The translations under genes and the position numbers were made by a program. Positions 55,003 through 64,000 of a stretch of DNA of 64,000 nt are shown one piece after another. Each line of letters starts with the position of its first letter. The first letter of the stretch is position 1. This DNA is from Paracoccaceae bacterium. Lineage in GTDB: Bacteria; Pseudomonadota; Alphaproteobacteria; Rhodobacterales; Rhodobacteraceae. The notes under the pieces are model-generated. The model was not told where the DNA came from and made no database searches. It saw only the letters and a program-made list of their open reading frames with translations. Where the stretch lies: assembly GCA_018607905.1 (NCBI GenBank), contig JABBAP010000042.1:68480-132479 (forward strand). The letters are read 5' to 3'.

Positions 55003-55742
55003 TGAGACAGGTTTTTATTTCTCTAATAAGCATTGTTTTGCTGGCAAGCACAGCTAGCGCAGACAGTTTTGGAAAATTGAAAGGCCAAACCTTTGGGTCT
55101 GGTAGCACTGCTGTCGTCGTTACGTTGCACGGTGATGTGTCTCGTGGTGGGCCAGCCGATTATCATTATGCTTTTGCGAAATCCATCGCTGCAAAAAATA
55201 AGGGCGTCACATCAATCGCTTTGCTGCGGCCTCGATATTCTGATCGTGCAGGCCAAAAAAGTGGCGGATCAAACAATGGACGGCGGGACCATTACACCAA
55301 ACGCAACAATGATCTTGTGGCCGCCGCCCTAAAAGACATCAAGGCGCGCTACAAAGCCCGTAAACTGATTGTTGTGGGTCATTCTGGTGGCGCTGCACAA
55401 ACTGGTGCAATCATTGGTCGATACCCAAATCTTATTGACGGTGCCGTGCTCGTATCATGCCCTTGTCACATCGCAAATTGGCGAAATGCCAAAGGTGGCA
55501 GCCCTTGGCCTAGCAGCCAATCGCCGCATCGGTATCTAAAAAAAGTCTCAAAATCCACCGCGATTGTTGTGATAAATGGATCGCAGGATTCCAATACACG
55601 CCCAGCCCAGGCCAAAGCATACGTAGCACTCGCTAAGAAGAGCGGTCTGAACCCGAGTTATGTTGAGATCGGTGGTGCGGGTCACGGATTTAACAAGATG
55701 TCGCGCAAAATTGCCTCCACCGTTGGAAAAATGACGCGATGA
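55002..55742 (+). CDS. Secreted alpha/beta hydrolase
   Basis: A 246-residue exported hydrolase. The signal peptide is VFISLISIVLLASTASAD. The nucleophile elbow is VVGHSGGAAQTG, the acid is probably in NGSQDSNTRP and the histidine in GGAGHGFNKM. The oxyanion region is VVVTLHGDVSRGG. Candidate substrates are esters or peptides in the periplasm. It lies between sucD and sucA and is coupled to sucD. Base composition seems slightly more AT-rich than that of its neighbours. Confidence 0.8.
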   Translation: MRQVFISLISIVLLASTASADSFGKLKGQTFGSGSTAVVVTLHGDVSRGGPADYHYAFAKSIAAKNKGVTSIALLRPRYSDRAGQKSGGSNNGRRDHYTKRNNDLVAAALKDIKARYKARKLIVVGHSGGAAQTGAIIGRYPNLIDGAVLVSCPCHIANWRNAKGGSPWPSSQSPHRYLKKVSKSTAIVVINGSQDSNTRPAQAKAYVALAKKSGLNPSYVEIGGAGHGFNKMSRKIASTVGKMTR

Positions 55743-55823
55743 AGAACCGCCTTAGCCACGAACCTACATCACTATCGACCGAACGCATTTTTACCTCAGC
55801 TTCCTGACGAAGGAAAATTGACC

Positions 55824-58781
55824 ATGACCGAACATCCATCCAACGATCAATTTCACGCAGAATCCTTTCTGCAAGGCCACAACGCGGAGTACATTGAGCA
55901 ACTTTACGCGCGGTACGCACATGATCCAAACGCGGTGGATGCTGCTTGGCAGGATTTCTTTAAGGCGATGGGTGATCCCTCTGGGGAAGTAGTCGCGGAA
56001 GCCTCTGGTCCTTCGTGGGCACGTTCCGATTGGCCGCCTCAACCAGCCGATGATCTAACGGCCGCGCTCGATGGGCAATGGGGCGAAGACCCGGCCGCAA
56101 ATGCAGAAAAGAAAATCGCTGCCAAAGCAGAAGAAAAAGGCGTTCCAGTATCTGAGGGTCAAATCCGTCAAGCCGTGCTCGACAGTGTGCGTGCTTTGAT
56201 GTTGATCCGTGCATATCGCATCGTTGGCCACCTTAATGCTGACCTTGATCCGCTGAAAATGCATGCAAAAGACGACCTGCCAGAACTGCAACCAGCCAAC
56301 TATGGCTTTACCGAAGCGGATATGGATCGCCCAATCTTCCTCGACAATGTACTCGGCCTTGAAACCGCAACCATGCGCGAAATCCTCGCCATTGTGAAAC
56401 GCACCTATTGCGGCACGTTTGCCCTACAATACATGCACATTTCAGATGCGGAGCAGGCAAGTTGGCTGAAAGAACGGATCGAAGGTTTCGGCAAAGAAAT
56501 CCAGTTCACCAAAGAAGGCCGCAAAGCCATTTTGCAAAAGATGGTCGAGGCCGAAGGTTTTGAGAAATTCCTACACGTTAAATACGTTGGGACCAAACGG
56601 TTTGGCCTTGATGGTGGCGAAAGCCTGATCCCTGCGATGGAACAGATCATCAAACGGGGTGGCGCACTTGGCGTGCAAGATATCATTATCGGCATGCCCC
56701 ACCGTGGGCGTTTAAACGTATTATCCAACGTAATGCAAAAACCGTTCCGCGCAATCTTCAACGAGTTTCAAGGCGGCAGTTACAAACCAGAGAGCGTCGA
56801 TGGCTCTGGCGATGTAAAATACCACCTTGGCGCGTCATCAGACCGCGAGTTTGACGACAACAAGGTTCACCTTTCGCTCACCGCAAACCCCTCCCACCTA
56901 GAGGCTGTGAACCCTGTCGTTTTGGGGAAAGCCCGCGCCAAGCAAGGGCAGCTTGATGATGAAGACCGGATCAAGGTTCTGCCGATCCTGTTGCACGGCG
57001 ATGCGGCCTTTGCTGGCCAAGGTGTTGTGGCCGAATGTTTCGGCCTGTCTGGCCTAAAGGGTCACAAAACGGGCGGCACCATGCACATCGTGGTGAACAA
57101 CCAAATCGGTTTCACCACCGCGCCGCACCATTCGCGCTCCAGCCCTTATTGCACAGATATCGCCCTGATGGTCGAAGCACCGATTTTCCACGTGAATGGC
57201 GATGATCCAGAAGCAGTGGTTCACGCAGCCAAAGTTGCCATTGAATTCCGCCAAAAATTCCACAAAGACGTGGTTTTGGATATCATTTGTTACCGTCGCT
57301 TTGGTCACAACGAGGGTGACGAGCCGATGTTCACCAACCCGGAAATGTACACACAGATCAAGGGCCACAAAACCACGCTTGCGGTTTACACAGAACGTCT
57401 TGTGCGCGATGGCCTGATCCCAGAGGGCGAAATCGAAGACCAAAAAGCCGCCTTCCAAGCCTACCTGAATGAAGAATTCGAGAGCGGCAAGGATTACAAA
57501 CCCAACAAAGCCGATTGGCTCGATGGGCGTTGGTCGCACCTTGATAAACGCGGCGAAGAATACCAGCGCGGCGCAACCGCTGTGGACGAAGCAAACCTGC
57601 GCAAGGTCGGCAAAGCACTGACCACTCTGCCCAAAGGCTACAACGTGCACCGCACCGTGGCGCGTTTGCTCGAAACAAAACAAGAAATGTTCAACACGGG
57701 CAAAAATTTCGATTGGGCCACGGCCGAAGCGCTCGCATTTGGCACATTAATGACCGAAGGCTATCCTGTGCGCCTGTCTGGCCAAGACTGTACACGCGGC
57801 ACCTTTAGCCAACGCCACTCTGGCATCATCGACCAGAAAACCGAAGAACGATATCTCCCACTCAATTCTATTCCGGATACCCTCGCCGAATACGAAGTCA
57901 TCGACTCGATGCTCTCGGAATATGCGGTGCTGGGCTACGAATATGGCTACACGCTCGCTGAACCAAACGCCCTAACCCTGTGGGAAGCGCAATTCGGCGA
58001 TTTCGCCAATGGCGCACAGATCATGTTCGATCAGTTCATATCGTCTGGCGAAAGCAAATGGCTGCGGATGTCGGGCCTCGTTTGCTTATTGCCGCACGGC
58101 TATGAAGGCCAAGGGCCAGAACACTCCTCTGCGCGCCTAGAACGGTTCTTGCAAATGTGTGGCAACGACAACTGGATCGTCGCCAATTGCACCACGCCCG
58201 CGAATTATTTCCACATTTTGCGCCGCCAAATGCACCGCAGTTACCGTAAACCGCTCATCATGATGACGCCTAAATCTCTGCTACGGAACAAGATGGCCGT
58301 CAGCACTTTGGATGAAATGTCCGAAGGTTCCAGCTTCCACCGCGTGCTGTGGGATGATGCGCAATACGGCAACTCGGATACGAAACTTGCCAATGACGAC
58401 AAAATCAAACGGGTCGTCATTTGTTCTGGCAAAGTCTACTATGATCTGCTCGAAGAACGCGACAAACGGGGTATTACCGATATCTATTTGTTGCGCCTTG
58501 AACAGTTCTATCCATTCCCGGCCCAATCCATGGTCAAAGAATTGTCCCGCTTCTCGGGCGCTGAATTTATCTGGTGTCAGGAAGAGCCAAAAAACCAAGG
58601 TGCGTGGACATTTGTGGAACCCAACATTGAGTGGATTCTCACACGGATCGAACACAAAAACACACGGCCGATTTACGTGGGCCGCAACACATCCGCTTCG
58701 CCAGCCACTGGCCTAGCTAGCCAGCACAAAGCAGAACAAGCCGCGCTCGTGAATGACGCGCTGACATTGGAAGGTAAATAA
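55824..58781 (+). CDS. sucA: 2-oxoglutarate dehydrogenase E1 component
   Basis: A 985-residue thiamine-diphosphate enzyme that decarboxylates 2-oxoglutarate in the TCA cycle. The short N-terminal segment [22 protein letters not shown] tethers E1 to E2. The E1 core includes [28 protein letters not shown] and the ThDP motif region NNQIGFTT, followed by [18 protein letters not shown] precedes ATG 55824; the track's start is two codons earlier. sucB starts two bases after the stop. Confidence 0.97.
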   Translation: MTEHPSNDQFHAESFLQGHNAEYIEQLYARYAHDPNAVDAAWQDFFKAMGDPSGEVVAEASGPSWARSDWPPQPADDLTAALDGQWGEDPAANAEKKIAAKAEEKGVPVSEGQIRQAVLDSVRALMLIRAYRIVGHLNADLDPLKMHAKDDLPELQPANYGFTEADMDRPIFLDNVLGLETATMREILAIVKRTYCGTFALQYMHISDAEQASWLKERIEGFGKEIQFTKEGRKAILQKMVEAEGFEKFLHVKYVGTKRFGLDGGESLIPAMEQIIKRGGALGVQDIIIGMPHRGRLNVLSNVMQKPFRAIFNEFQGGSYKPESVDGSGDVKYHLGASSDREFDDNKVHLSLTANPSHLEAVNPVVLGKARAKQGQLDDEDRIKVLPILLHGDAAFAGQGVVAECFGLSGLKGHKTGGTMHIVVNNQIGFTTAPHHSRSSPYCTDIALMVEAPIFHVNGDDPEAVVHAAKVAIEFRQKFHKDVVLDIICYRRFGHNEGDEPMFTNPEMYTQIKGHKTTLAVYTERLVRDGLIPEGEIEDQKAAFQAYLNEEFESGKDYKPNKADWLDGRWSHLDKRGEEYQRGATAVDEANLRKVGKALTTLPKGYNVHRTVARLLETKQEMFNTGKNFDWATAEALAFGTLMTEGYPVRLSGQDCTRGTFSQRHSGIIDQKTEERYLPLNSIPDTLAEYEVIDSMLSEYAVLGYEYGYTLAEPNALTLWEAQFGDFANGAQIMFDQFISSGESKWLRMSGLVCLLPHGYEGQGPEHSSARLERFLQMCGNDNWIVANCTTPANYFHILRRQMHRSYRKPLIMMTPKSLLRNKMAVSTLDEMSEGSSFHRVLWDDAQYGNSDTKLANDDKIKRVVICSGKVYYDLLEERDKRGITDIYLLRLEQFYPFPAQSMVKELSRFSGAEFIWCQEEPKNQGAWTFVEPNIEWILTRIEHKNTRPIYVGRNTSASPATGLASQHKAEQAALVNDALTLEGK

Positions 58782-58783
58782 TC

Positions 58784-60289
58784 ATGACCGACGTAAGAGT
58801 ACCAACCCTAGGCGAAAGCGTAACCGAAGCCACCATCGCAACTTGGTTCAAAAAACCGGGCGACAGCGTGGCCGTGGATGAAATGCTGTGCGAACTCGAA
58901 ACCGACAAAGTCACAGTTGAGGTTCCTTCCCCTGTGGCTGGAACCCTTGGCGAAATTGTCGCGGCCGAGGGAACAACAGTGGGCGTTGATGCACTGCTCG
59001 CCGTGATTTCTGAGGGCGGCGCAGCAACGGCTGCCCCCGCCAAAGCCGAGCCAGAAGCAGAATCCGCGCCGAGCGCAACAGGTGGCGCAGATATTGACGT
59101 GATGGTTCCCGCCTTGGGTGAAAGCGTAACTGAGGCAACCGTAGCGACCTGGTTCAAAGCAGAGGGCGACACCGTTGCCGTAGATGAAATGTTGTGCGAA
59201 CTCGAAACCGACAAAGTAAGCGTCGAAGTTCCCGCACCTGCCGCTGGTGTTCTGTCAAAAATCCTCGCAGCAGGCGGCGTTACCGTAGAAGCAGGCGGCA
59301 AATTGGCCGTTATCGCATCTGGGGCAGCAGGCGCGAAATCTGCACCAGCCGCTGCGCCCGTGGCTGCAACAGCGTCACCAGAAATCACCAAAGATGGCAT
59401 GAAAAATGCCCCATCTGCAGAAAAAATGATGGCTGAAAAAGGCCTAACTGCGGATCAAGTCACGGGCACAGGTCGCGATGGCCGCATCATGAAAGAGGAC
59501 GTAATGAACGCCTCATCTGCACCTGCCCCAGCAGCAGCCCCTGCGCCACGTGCGTCTGCACCCGCCGCCCCTGTTGCTGCGCATCAAGCCGAGCGCGAAG
59601 AACGCGTAAAGATGACACGCCTGCGCCAAACCATTGCGCGTCGTCTAAAAGACAGCCAAAATACTGCCGCGATGCTAACCACTTACAACGAAGTGGACAT
59701 GACCGAGGTCATGGCATTGCGCAATGAATACAAAGACTTGTTCTTAAAAAAGCACGGCGTGAAACTCGGCTTTATGTCCTTCTTCACCAAGGCCTGCAAC
59801 CACGCGCTGCGCGAAGTGCCCGAGGTGAATGCTGAAATCGACGGTACAGACATCGTGTACAAAAACTACGTCAACATGGGCATCGCTGCTGGCACACCAA
59901 CAGGCCTTGTGGTGCCTGTAGTCAAAGACGCTGATGCGATGTCTTTCGCTGAAATCGAGAAAGAAATCAGCCGTTTGGGTGGCCTCGCACGCGACGGCAA
60001 ACTCTCGATGGCCGATATGCAAGGCGGCTCCTTCACCATCTCCAACGGCGGCGTCTACGGCTCGCTGATGTCCTCGCCGATCCTGAACCCACCGCAATCA
60101 GGCATCTTAGGGATGCACAAAATCCAAGACCGCCCGATGGCCATCAACGGCGAAGTTGTGATCCGTCCGATGATGTACCTCGCCCTGTCCTACGATCACC
60201 GCGTCGTAGACGGTAAGGGCGCCGTGACGTTCTTGGTTCGGGTTAAGGAAGCGCTAGAGGATCCGAGACGGTTGTTGATGGATTTGTAA
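58784..60289 (+). CDS. sucB: 2-oxoglutarate dehydrogenase E2, with two lipoyl domains
   Basis: A 501-residue dihydrolipoyl succinyltransferase, longer than the single-lipoyl enteric form of about 405. Two lipoyl domains are nearly identical: [18 protein letters not shown] ... ETDKV with lipoyl K42, and [18 protein letters not shown] ... ETDKV with K144, joined by Ala/Pro/Glu linkers. The peripheral-subunit-binding domain ([25 protein letters not shown]) is followed by the catalytic domain with YDHRVVDG. Two-domain OdhB proteins are common in Rhodobacterales. Confidence 0.96.
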   Translation: MTDVRVPTLGESVTEATIATWFKKPGDSVAVDEMLCELETDKVTVEVPSPVAGTLGEIVAAEGTTVGVDALLAVISEGGAATAAPAKAEPEAESAPSATGGADIDVMVPALGESVTEATVATWFKAEGDTVAVDEMLCELETDKVSVEVPAPAAGVLSKILAAGGVTVEAGGKLAVIASGAAGAKSAPAAAPVAATASPEITKDGMKNAPSAEKMMAEKGLTADQVTGTGRDGRIMKEDVMNASSAPAPAAAPAPRASAPAAPVAAHQAEREERVKMTRLRQTIARRLKDSQNTAAMLTTYNEVDMTEVMALRNEYKDLFLKKHGVKLGFMSFFTKACNHALREVPEVNAEIDGTDIVYKNYVNMGIAAGTPTGLVVPVVKDADAMSFAEIEKEISRLGGLARDGKLSMADMQGGSFTISNGGVYGSLMSSPILNPPQSGILGMHKIQDRPMAINGEVVIRPMMYLALSYDHRVVDGKGAVTFLVRVKEALEDPRRLLMDL

Positions 60290-60291
60290 AA

Positions 60292-60684
60292 ATGGAGAAT
60301 TTGGAAATTAGTGCGAAGGTAATTTCTGCGATTTTGGCAAAATTACTTGAGAACGGTTTGCAAAGCTCTTTCATTGGCGACACTGATTTAGGCCTTGAAG
60401 AAGGAGAACGGCGATTTGCAGGACCGTGTTTCCTTTGGTTAGAAGATGAAGGGTTAGTACGGTGTATCAATTCTTCTAATACAAGTGAATCAAGCGCATG
60501 GGTTGATCCCGTTCTTACAAGTCGAGGATTTGCATTGCTGGGAACTCAATTGGACTACAACGGTGCAAACATTACTATTGCCGAAGCAGTAGAACAGAAG
60601 AAAACTATATCTGGAGACTATTCGAAATTTGGGGATTTTTTTGGTGGAGCGTTGGGCGGATTCATTAAATCTGTAGCAAACTAG
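60292..60684 (+). CDS. Hypothetical protein in the suc operon
   Basis: A 130-residue soluble protein starting two bases after the sucB stop. MENLEISAKVISAILAKLLENG and the following GEGE-rich stretch look like a winged-helix-type domain of the kind seen in small regulatory hypotheticals, but I do not claim DNA binding. The DNA is distinctly AT-rich next to sucB, so it is probably an acquired gene in the operon. It ends in GGALGGFIKSVAN. Confidence 0.55.
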   Translation: MENLEISAKVISAILAKLLENGLQSSFIGDTDLGLEEGERRFAGPCFLWLEDEGLVRCINSSNTSESSAWVDPVLTSRGFALLGTQLDYNGANITIAEAVEQKKTISGDYSKFGDFFGGALGGFIKSVAN

Positions 60685-60773
60685 TAGGAGTGCATTGGCG
60701 TTTTGTATAAAGACCAAACTTAGTCATATGATATGGGATTTGAAATGCGCCAAATATTAAGTGAGTTAACCTA

Positions 60774-60986
60774 ATGGCCTACCTCTCCCCCAAAATCCTC
60801 CACTGCCCCAATTGCGACTACACCACCAAAGTCGAAATCGTTGTCGGCGTCGGCCCGCATTCAAAAAAGGGTGATGTTCCCTACAAACGTCACCTCCGAT
60901 CCGATACGGGCGTTGACGGCCCAACCATAACCTGCCCCAATGACGGAACAGTCTTGTGGACAGATAAAGCAGGGAAGAAAGCATGA
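60774..60986 (+). CDS. Small zinc-ribbon-like protein
   Basis: A 70-residue protein. Two cysteines, CPNC, near the N-terminus and another in TCPNDGT suggest a partial zinc ribbon with a missing fourth ligand or a histidine in its place (PHSKKGD). It overlaps the MAPEG gene by ATGA. Function unknown. Confidence 0.6.
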   Translation: MAYLSPKILHCPNCDYTTKVEIVVGVGPHSKKGDVPYKRHLRSDTGVDGPTITCPNDGTVLWTDKAGKKA

Positions 60987-61393
60987 CCACCGAACTCACT
61001 GTCCTGGCCTATGCCGCCCTTTTGCAGGTCGTGCAATTTGCTCTGATGTCTGTCGCTGTGAACTTGGATGTCGGTGTGGCAAAAACCGCCTCTGCCCGCG
61101 ATGCATCTCGTTTAGGGAAACCGCTGGCAGACCTGCTGAACGACACATCTGGTCGTTTGTTTCGCGCCTTTAACAATCACTTCGAGGGCCTGATCCTGTT
61201 CACGATTGCCGTCGTGATCATCACCCTCGGCGAACAATCAACCAACGTCACAACGACCTGTGCTTGGGTCTATCTTTTCGCGCGCATCGCTTATGTCCCT
61301 GCCTATTACTTTGGCTGGGCACCGTGGCGTTCGCTCATCTGGTTTGCAGGCTTTGGCGCAACCGTCGTCATGTTACTGGCAGCATTGATATGA
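60983..61393 (+). CDS. MAPEG-family membrane protein
   Basis: A 136-residue protein with four membrane helices. The motif RLFRAFNNHFEGLILFTIAVV, with the arginine and asparagine that bind glutathione in this family, and ARIAYVPAYYFGWAPWRSLIW identify MAPEG proteins. These are membrane glutathione transferases or related enzymes. It overlaps genes on both sides by ATGA and ATG/TGA junctions. Confidence 0.85.
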   Translation: MTTELTVLAYAALLQVVQFALMSVAVNLDVGVAKTASARDASRLGKPLADLLNDTSGRLFRAFNNHFEGLILFTIAVVIITLGEQSTNVTTTCAWVYLFARIAYVPAYYFGWAPWRSLIWFAGFGATVVMLLAALI

Positions 61394-62040
61394 TCCGCAT
61401 TGACCACTTCGCCCTTGCCGCAACAACGCTTGATGTTGGTGTCGACTATGTGCGCAACATCACGGGTCTAACCGTCCCATTTGGCGGCGTGCATCAAGGC
61501 GTCGGCACACATAACTGCCTCATGGCGACGGGCGATGACAGCTATTTAGAGATTATCGCGAACGACCCCAACCAGCCTGATCCCGTAACGCCGCGTGCGT
61601 TTGACCTCGACAACCCTGACGTGGTCGCAAAAACTGTTGCTGGCCCACACATCCAAAACGTTATCCTGCGCACGGATGATGCGCAGCGGGATGTAAAATT
61701 GGCCCGTGAAGCAGGCGTTGACCTTGGTGAGCTGATCAATTCCGCCCGTGGAGATGTGCATTGGATTTTGGTGCTGCGCGAAGATCGCACGTTGGCCCTT
61801 GATGGCACCGCTCCGCCGCTCATCGAATGGCCCGAAGGCCCGCATATTTCCAGCCAAATGGCGGATGAAGGCCTGATCCTAACCAAATTGACCATCAAAG
61901 CCCCCCAAGCAGACGCGCTCAAGGCTCTATTCAAAGCAATCGACGTTCAAGATTCGCGCCTGCATGTGGAACATGGCGACCAAAAACACATCACCGCCAC
62001 CTACCGAACGCCTGATGGGCGCACAGTCACACTGGGTTAA
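61390..62040 (+). CDS. VOC-fold (glyoxalase-like) protein
   Basis: A 216-residue protein of the glyoxalase_3-like group (as in PF13468): MIRIDHFALAATTLDVGVDYVRNITGL, GVHQGVGTHNCLMATGDDSYLEII. It probably binds a metal through the HFALAA histidine and the YLEII glutamate, but the substrate is unknown. I use ATG 61390, overlapping the MAPEG stop; the track begins inside that gene. It is the last gene before lpd. Confidence 0.8.
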   Translation: MIRIDHFALAATTLDVGVDYVRNITGLTVPFGGVHQGVGTHNCLMATGDDSYLEIIANDPNQPDPVTPRAFDLDNPDVVAKTVAGPHIQNVILRTDDAQRDVKLAREAGVDLGELINSARGDVHWILVLREDRTLALDGTAPPLIEWPEGPHISSQMADEGLILTKLTIKAPQADALKALFKAIDVQDSRLHVEHGDQKHITATYRTPDGRTVTLG

Positions 62041-62114
62041 TGTTAGCAATTAATCTGGCACTCCCGCCTAATGCACAGTAAAAAGTAACAAAGATTTCCT
62101 CGAAAGGACACGAC

Positions 62115-63503
62115 ATGGCAGACTACGACGTAATCATCATCGGAGGCGGCCCCGGCGGCTATGTCTGCGCAATTCGTTGCGCCCAGCTCGGTTTGAAAAC
62201 CGCAGTAGTCGAGGGTCGCGAAACGCTCGGCGGCACGTGCCTGAACGTCGGTTGCATCCCGTCCAAAGCATTGCTGCATGCCTCTCACATGCTGCACGAA
62301 GCACAGCACAATTTCGCGGCAATGGGCCTCAAGGGCAAAACCCAATCCGTCGATTGGAAGCAGATGCTGACCTACAAGCAAGAAACCATCGACCAAAACA
62401 CCGCGGGCGTCTCGTTCCTGTTAAAGAAAAACAAAGTCGATCACATCAAAGGCTGGGGCAAAATCACAGCCAAAGGTGAAGTCACCGTAGGCAGCGACAA
62501 GCACACCGCCAAGAACATTGTAATCGCAACAGGCTCCGAACCCTCCGCCCTTAAAGGCGTTGAAGTGGACGAAAAAGTCGTCGTGACATCGACTGGCGCG
62601 TTGGAATTGAACAAAGTCCCCAAAACGCTCGCCGTTATCGGTGCAGGCGTCATCGGCCTGGAATTAGGCTCGGTTTACGCCCGTCTTGGTTCAGACGTTA
62701 CAGTCATTGAATTCCTCGATCACATCACGCCTGGAATGGATTCAGAAACCGCCAAAGTGCTGCAACGAACCCTTAAAAAACAGGGCTTGAAGTTTATCCT
62801 CAACGCTGCGGTTCAATCCGTTGAAGCCTCTAAAACCAAAGCGAAACTCACTTATGAGGACCGCAAGAAAAACGAGATCCATACAATGGACGCAGATGTT
62901 GTACTGGTCGCCACAGGTCGTCGTCCGTTCACAGATAACCTCGGTTTCACCGATTTGGGCGGTGAAATGACAGAACGCGGCCAAGTGAAAACCGATGCCC
63001 ATTGGAAAACCAATATCGATGGCATCTACGCCATCGGTGACGTGATCGAAGGCCCGATGTTGGCCCATAAAGCCGAAGACGAAGGCATGGGCGTCGCAGA
63101 GGTACTGGCAGGCAATCATGGCCACGTGAACTACGGCGTTATCCCCGGCGTGATCTACACCACCCCCGAAGTCGCATCAGTGGGCAAAACCGAAGAACAG
63201 CTCAAAGAAGAAGGCGTTGATTATAAAATCGGTAAATTCTCGTTCAAGGGCAATGGCCGCGCCAAAGCAGTGCATCAAGGCGATGGTTTTGTAAAAATCC
63301 TTGCGGATAAAACAACGGACCGCATTCTTGGGTGCCATTTGATCGGTCCATCTGCAGGCGATTTGATCCACGAAATCTGTGTCGCAATGGAATTTGGCGC
63401 CTCTGCTCAAGACGTCGCCATGACTTGCCACGCACATCCTACCTTCTCTGAAGCCATGCGCGAAGCTGCACTCGCCTGCGGCGGTGGCGCGATACACGCA
63501 TGA
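62115..63503 (+). CDS. lpdA: Dihydrolipoyl dehydrogenase (E3)
   Basis: A 462-residue flavoprotein that reoxidises lipoamide for the 2-oxoglutarate dehydrogenase made by the upstream genes. The FAD motif is [21 protein letters not shown] and the redox pair is C42 and C47 in [13 protein letters not shown]. The NAD motif is [19 protein letters not shown]. The active-site histidine region is [14 protein letters not shown]. Seventy-four bases separate it from the VOC gene, so it may have its own promoter. It overlaps the next gene by four bases. Confidence 0.97.
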   Translation: MADYDVIIIGGGPGGYVCAIRCAQLGLKTAVVEGRETLGGTCLNVGCIPSKALLHASHMLHEAQHNFAAMGLKGKTQSVDWKQMLTYKQETIDQNTAGVSFLLKKNKVDHIKGWGKITAKGEVTVGSDKHTAKNIVIATGSEPSALKGVEVDEKVVVTSTGALELNKVPKTLAVIGAGVIGLELGSVYARLGSDVTVIEFLDHITPGMDSETAKVLQRTLKKQGLKFILNAAVQSVEASKTKAKLTYEDRKKNEIHTMDADVVLVATGRRPFTDNLGFTDLGGEMTERGQVKTDAHWKTNIDGIYAIGDVIEGPMLAHKAEDEGMGVAEVLAGNHGHVNYGVIPGVIYTTPEVASVGKTEEQLKEEGVDYKIGKFSFKGNGRAKAVHQGDGFVKILADKTTDRILGCHLIGPSAGDLIHEICVAMEFGASAQDVAMTCHAHPTFSEAMREAALACGGGAIHA

Positions 63504-64000
63504 TCCAAAACTCCCGCCGCGCCACCGCAATTGTGCGGCGCGGTGTCGCCACCTTGGCTTGCGTCGCCCTCATTGCAGGATGGGCCATGTTGTCGCCCCC
63601 TACCTCCCTTGAAAAAGGCACGTTTGGCCCATTTGAACGCGCGCTCAACACAACCCAATACGGCTATCAAATTTTACCCGACCCAACCGAACTTGCCCCC
63701 ACGCAATACGTTGAACGATTCGAGGTCCGCAGTGGCGATTGTGGCACCAATGGCGCGTGGAGCGATTGCAGCAACGACCGCGAACGCTCTGAACTGTCCC
63801 AAACGATAAAGGAATTAGGCGAAGGCGACACAGCTTGGTACGGCTGGTCGGTCTATTTCCCTCCAGATTTTCCGGATATTTCACCCACAAAAACCACAAT
63901 CGCGCAATTTCATCAAAGAAACGAAGATGGACGCATAGCCAAACCCGTTTGGATGTTTCAACACAGTAACGGCGCTCTGTACCTCGACGATCAAACCACG
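63500..64000 (+). CDS. Polysaccharide lyase, PF14099-like (partial, runs off right edge)
   Basis: From ATG 63500, which overlaps the lpd stop, the frame stays open to the window edge (167 codons), so the ORF track omits it. An N-terminal membrane anchor or signal ([17 protein letters not shown]) is followed by the family pattern ERSELSQ and [31 protein letters not shown], as in heparin-lyase-I-related lyases. It would cut an anionic polysaccharide outside the cytoplasm. The catalytic core lies beyond the window. Confidence 0.75.
   Translation, partial: MIQNSRRATAIVRRGVATLACVALIAGWAMLSPPTSLEKGTFGPFERALNTTQYGYQILPDPTELAPTQYVERFEVRSGDCGTNGAWSDCSNDRERSELSQTIKELGEGDTAWYGWSVYFPPDFPDISPTKTTIAQFHQRNEDGRIAKPVWMFQHSNGALYLDDQTT

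Noticed and set aside
1-64000. CRISPR arrays, prophage, transposases, tRNA or rRNA genes
   Set aside because: No array of regularly spaced direct repeats, no integrase or transposase motifs, and no cloverleaf or rRNA sequence were seen on reading both strands; a covariance-model scan was not possible.

Overview
The window looks like a chromosomal segment of a marine alphaproteobacterium of the Rhodobacterales (Roseobacter group). The evidence is gene content and order: dnaB-alr-mlaEF-radA-cvpA-purF, yfgM-bamB-der, yajC-secD-secF-Mth938, surE-pcm-nlpD beside serS, and a suc operon carrying sucA, a two-lipoyl-domain sucB and lpd. No rRNA, tRNA, phage, insertion sequence or CRISPR array was found. 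The placement rests on recognition of gene families, not on a search.

Layout. (1) 1-7.2 kb: the start of a leftward membrane-protein gene at the edge, three tandem tiny paralogous membrane proteins, a possible leftward structured RNA, DnaA boxes, dnaB and a FosA-like gene. Then comes a tightly overlapped run of a 2OG-Fe(II) oxygenase, a cysteine hydrolase, a DDAH-like amidinohydrolase and a Tat-exported agmatine deiminase broken by one in-frame TAA. (2) 7.2-18 kb: alr, mlaE-mlaF, small membrane proteins, a glycosyltransferase, a PqiA-like protein, radA, cvpA, a strong terminator, a membrane pentapeptide-repeat protein and purF. (3) 18-23.6 kb: an accessory stretch with small AT-rich ORFs, SDR, HAD hydrolase, sulfatase and a leftward pair (creatinase/DoeA-like M24 protein plus nitrilase). 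(4) 23.6-36 kb: leftward yfgM-bamB-der, a rightward RND pump, a leftward Atm1-type ABC exporter and a LysM protein, and a rightward LOG protein. (5) 36-47.8 kb: sodB, the Sec accessory operon yajC-secD-secF with TauE-like and Mth938 genes, a second pentapeptide-repeat protein, serS and surE-pcm-nlpD-like. (6) 48-64 kb: a secreted 5'-nucleotidase, cupin and CMD proteins, and the suc region (sucC, three inserted genes, sucD, a secreted hydrolase, sucA, sucB, four small genes, lpd), ending in a partial polysaccharide lyase.

How the genes fit together. Most are housekeeping: replication and repair (dnaB, radA), purine synthesis (purF), cell wall and outer membrane (alr, mlaEF, bamB, nlpD-like), protein export (yajC/secDF, yfgM) and the TCA cycle (sucCDAB-lpd). 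The accessory material suggests nitrogen scavenging from guanidino and amide compounds and use of sulfated polysaccharides.

The least explained signals are: the triplicated small GGC membrane-protein family; the possible leftward RNA upstream of dnaB; four 11-bp tandem repeats upstream of the M24/nitrilase pair; an 18-bp-arm inverted repeat upstream of the RND pump; twin TGTGATCACA palindromes exactly 21 bp apart upstream of sucC; and a short intergenic sequence that recurs at six gene ends.
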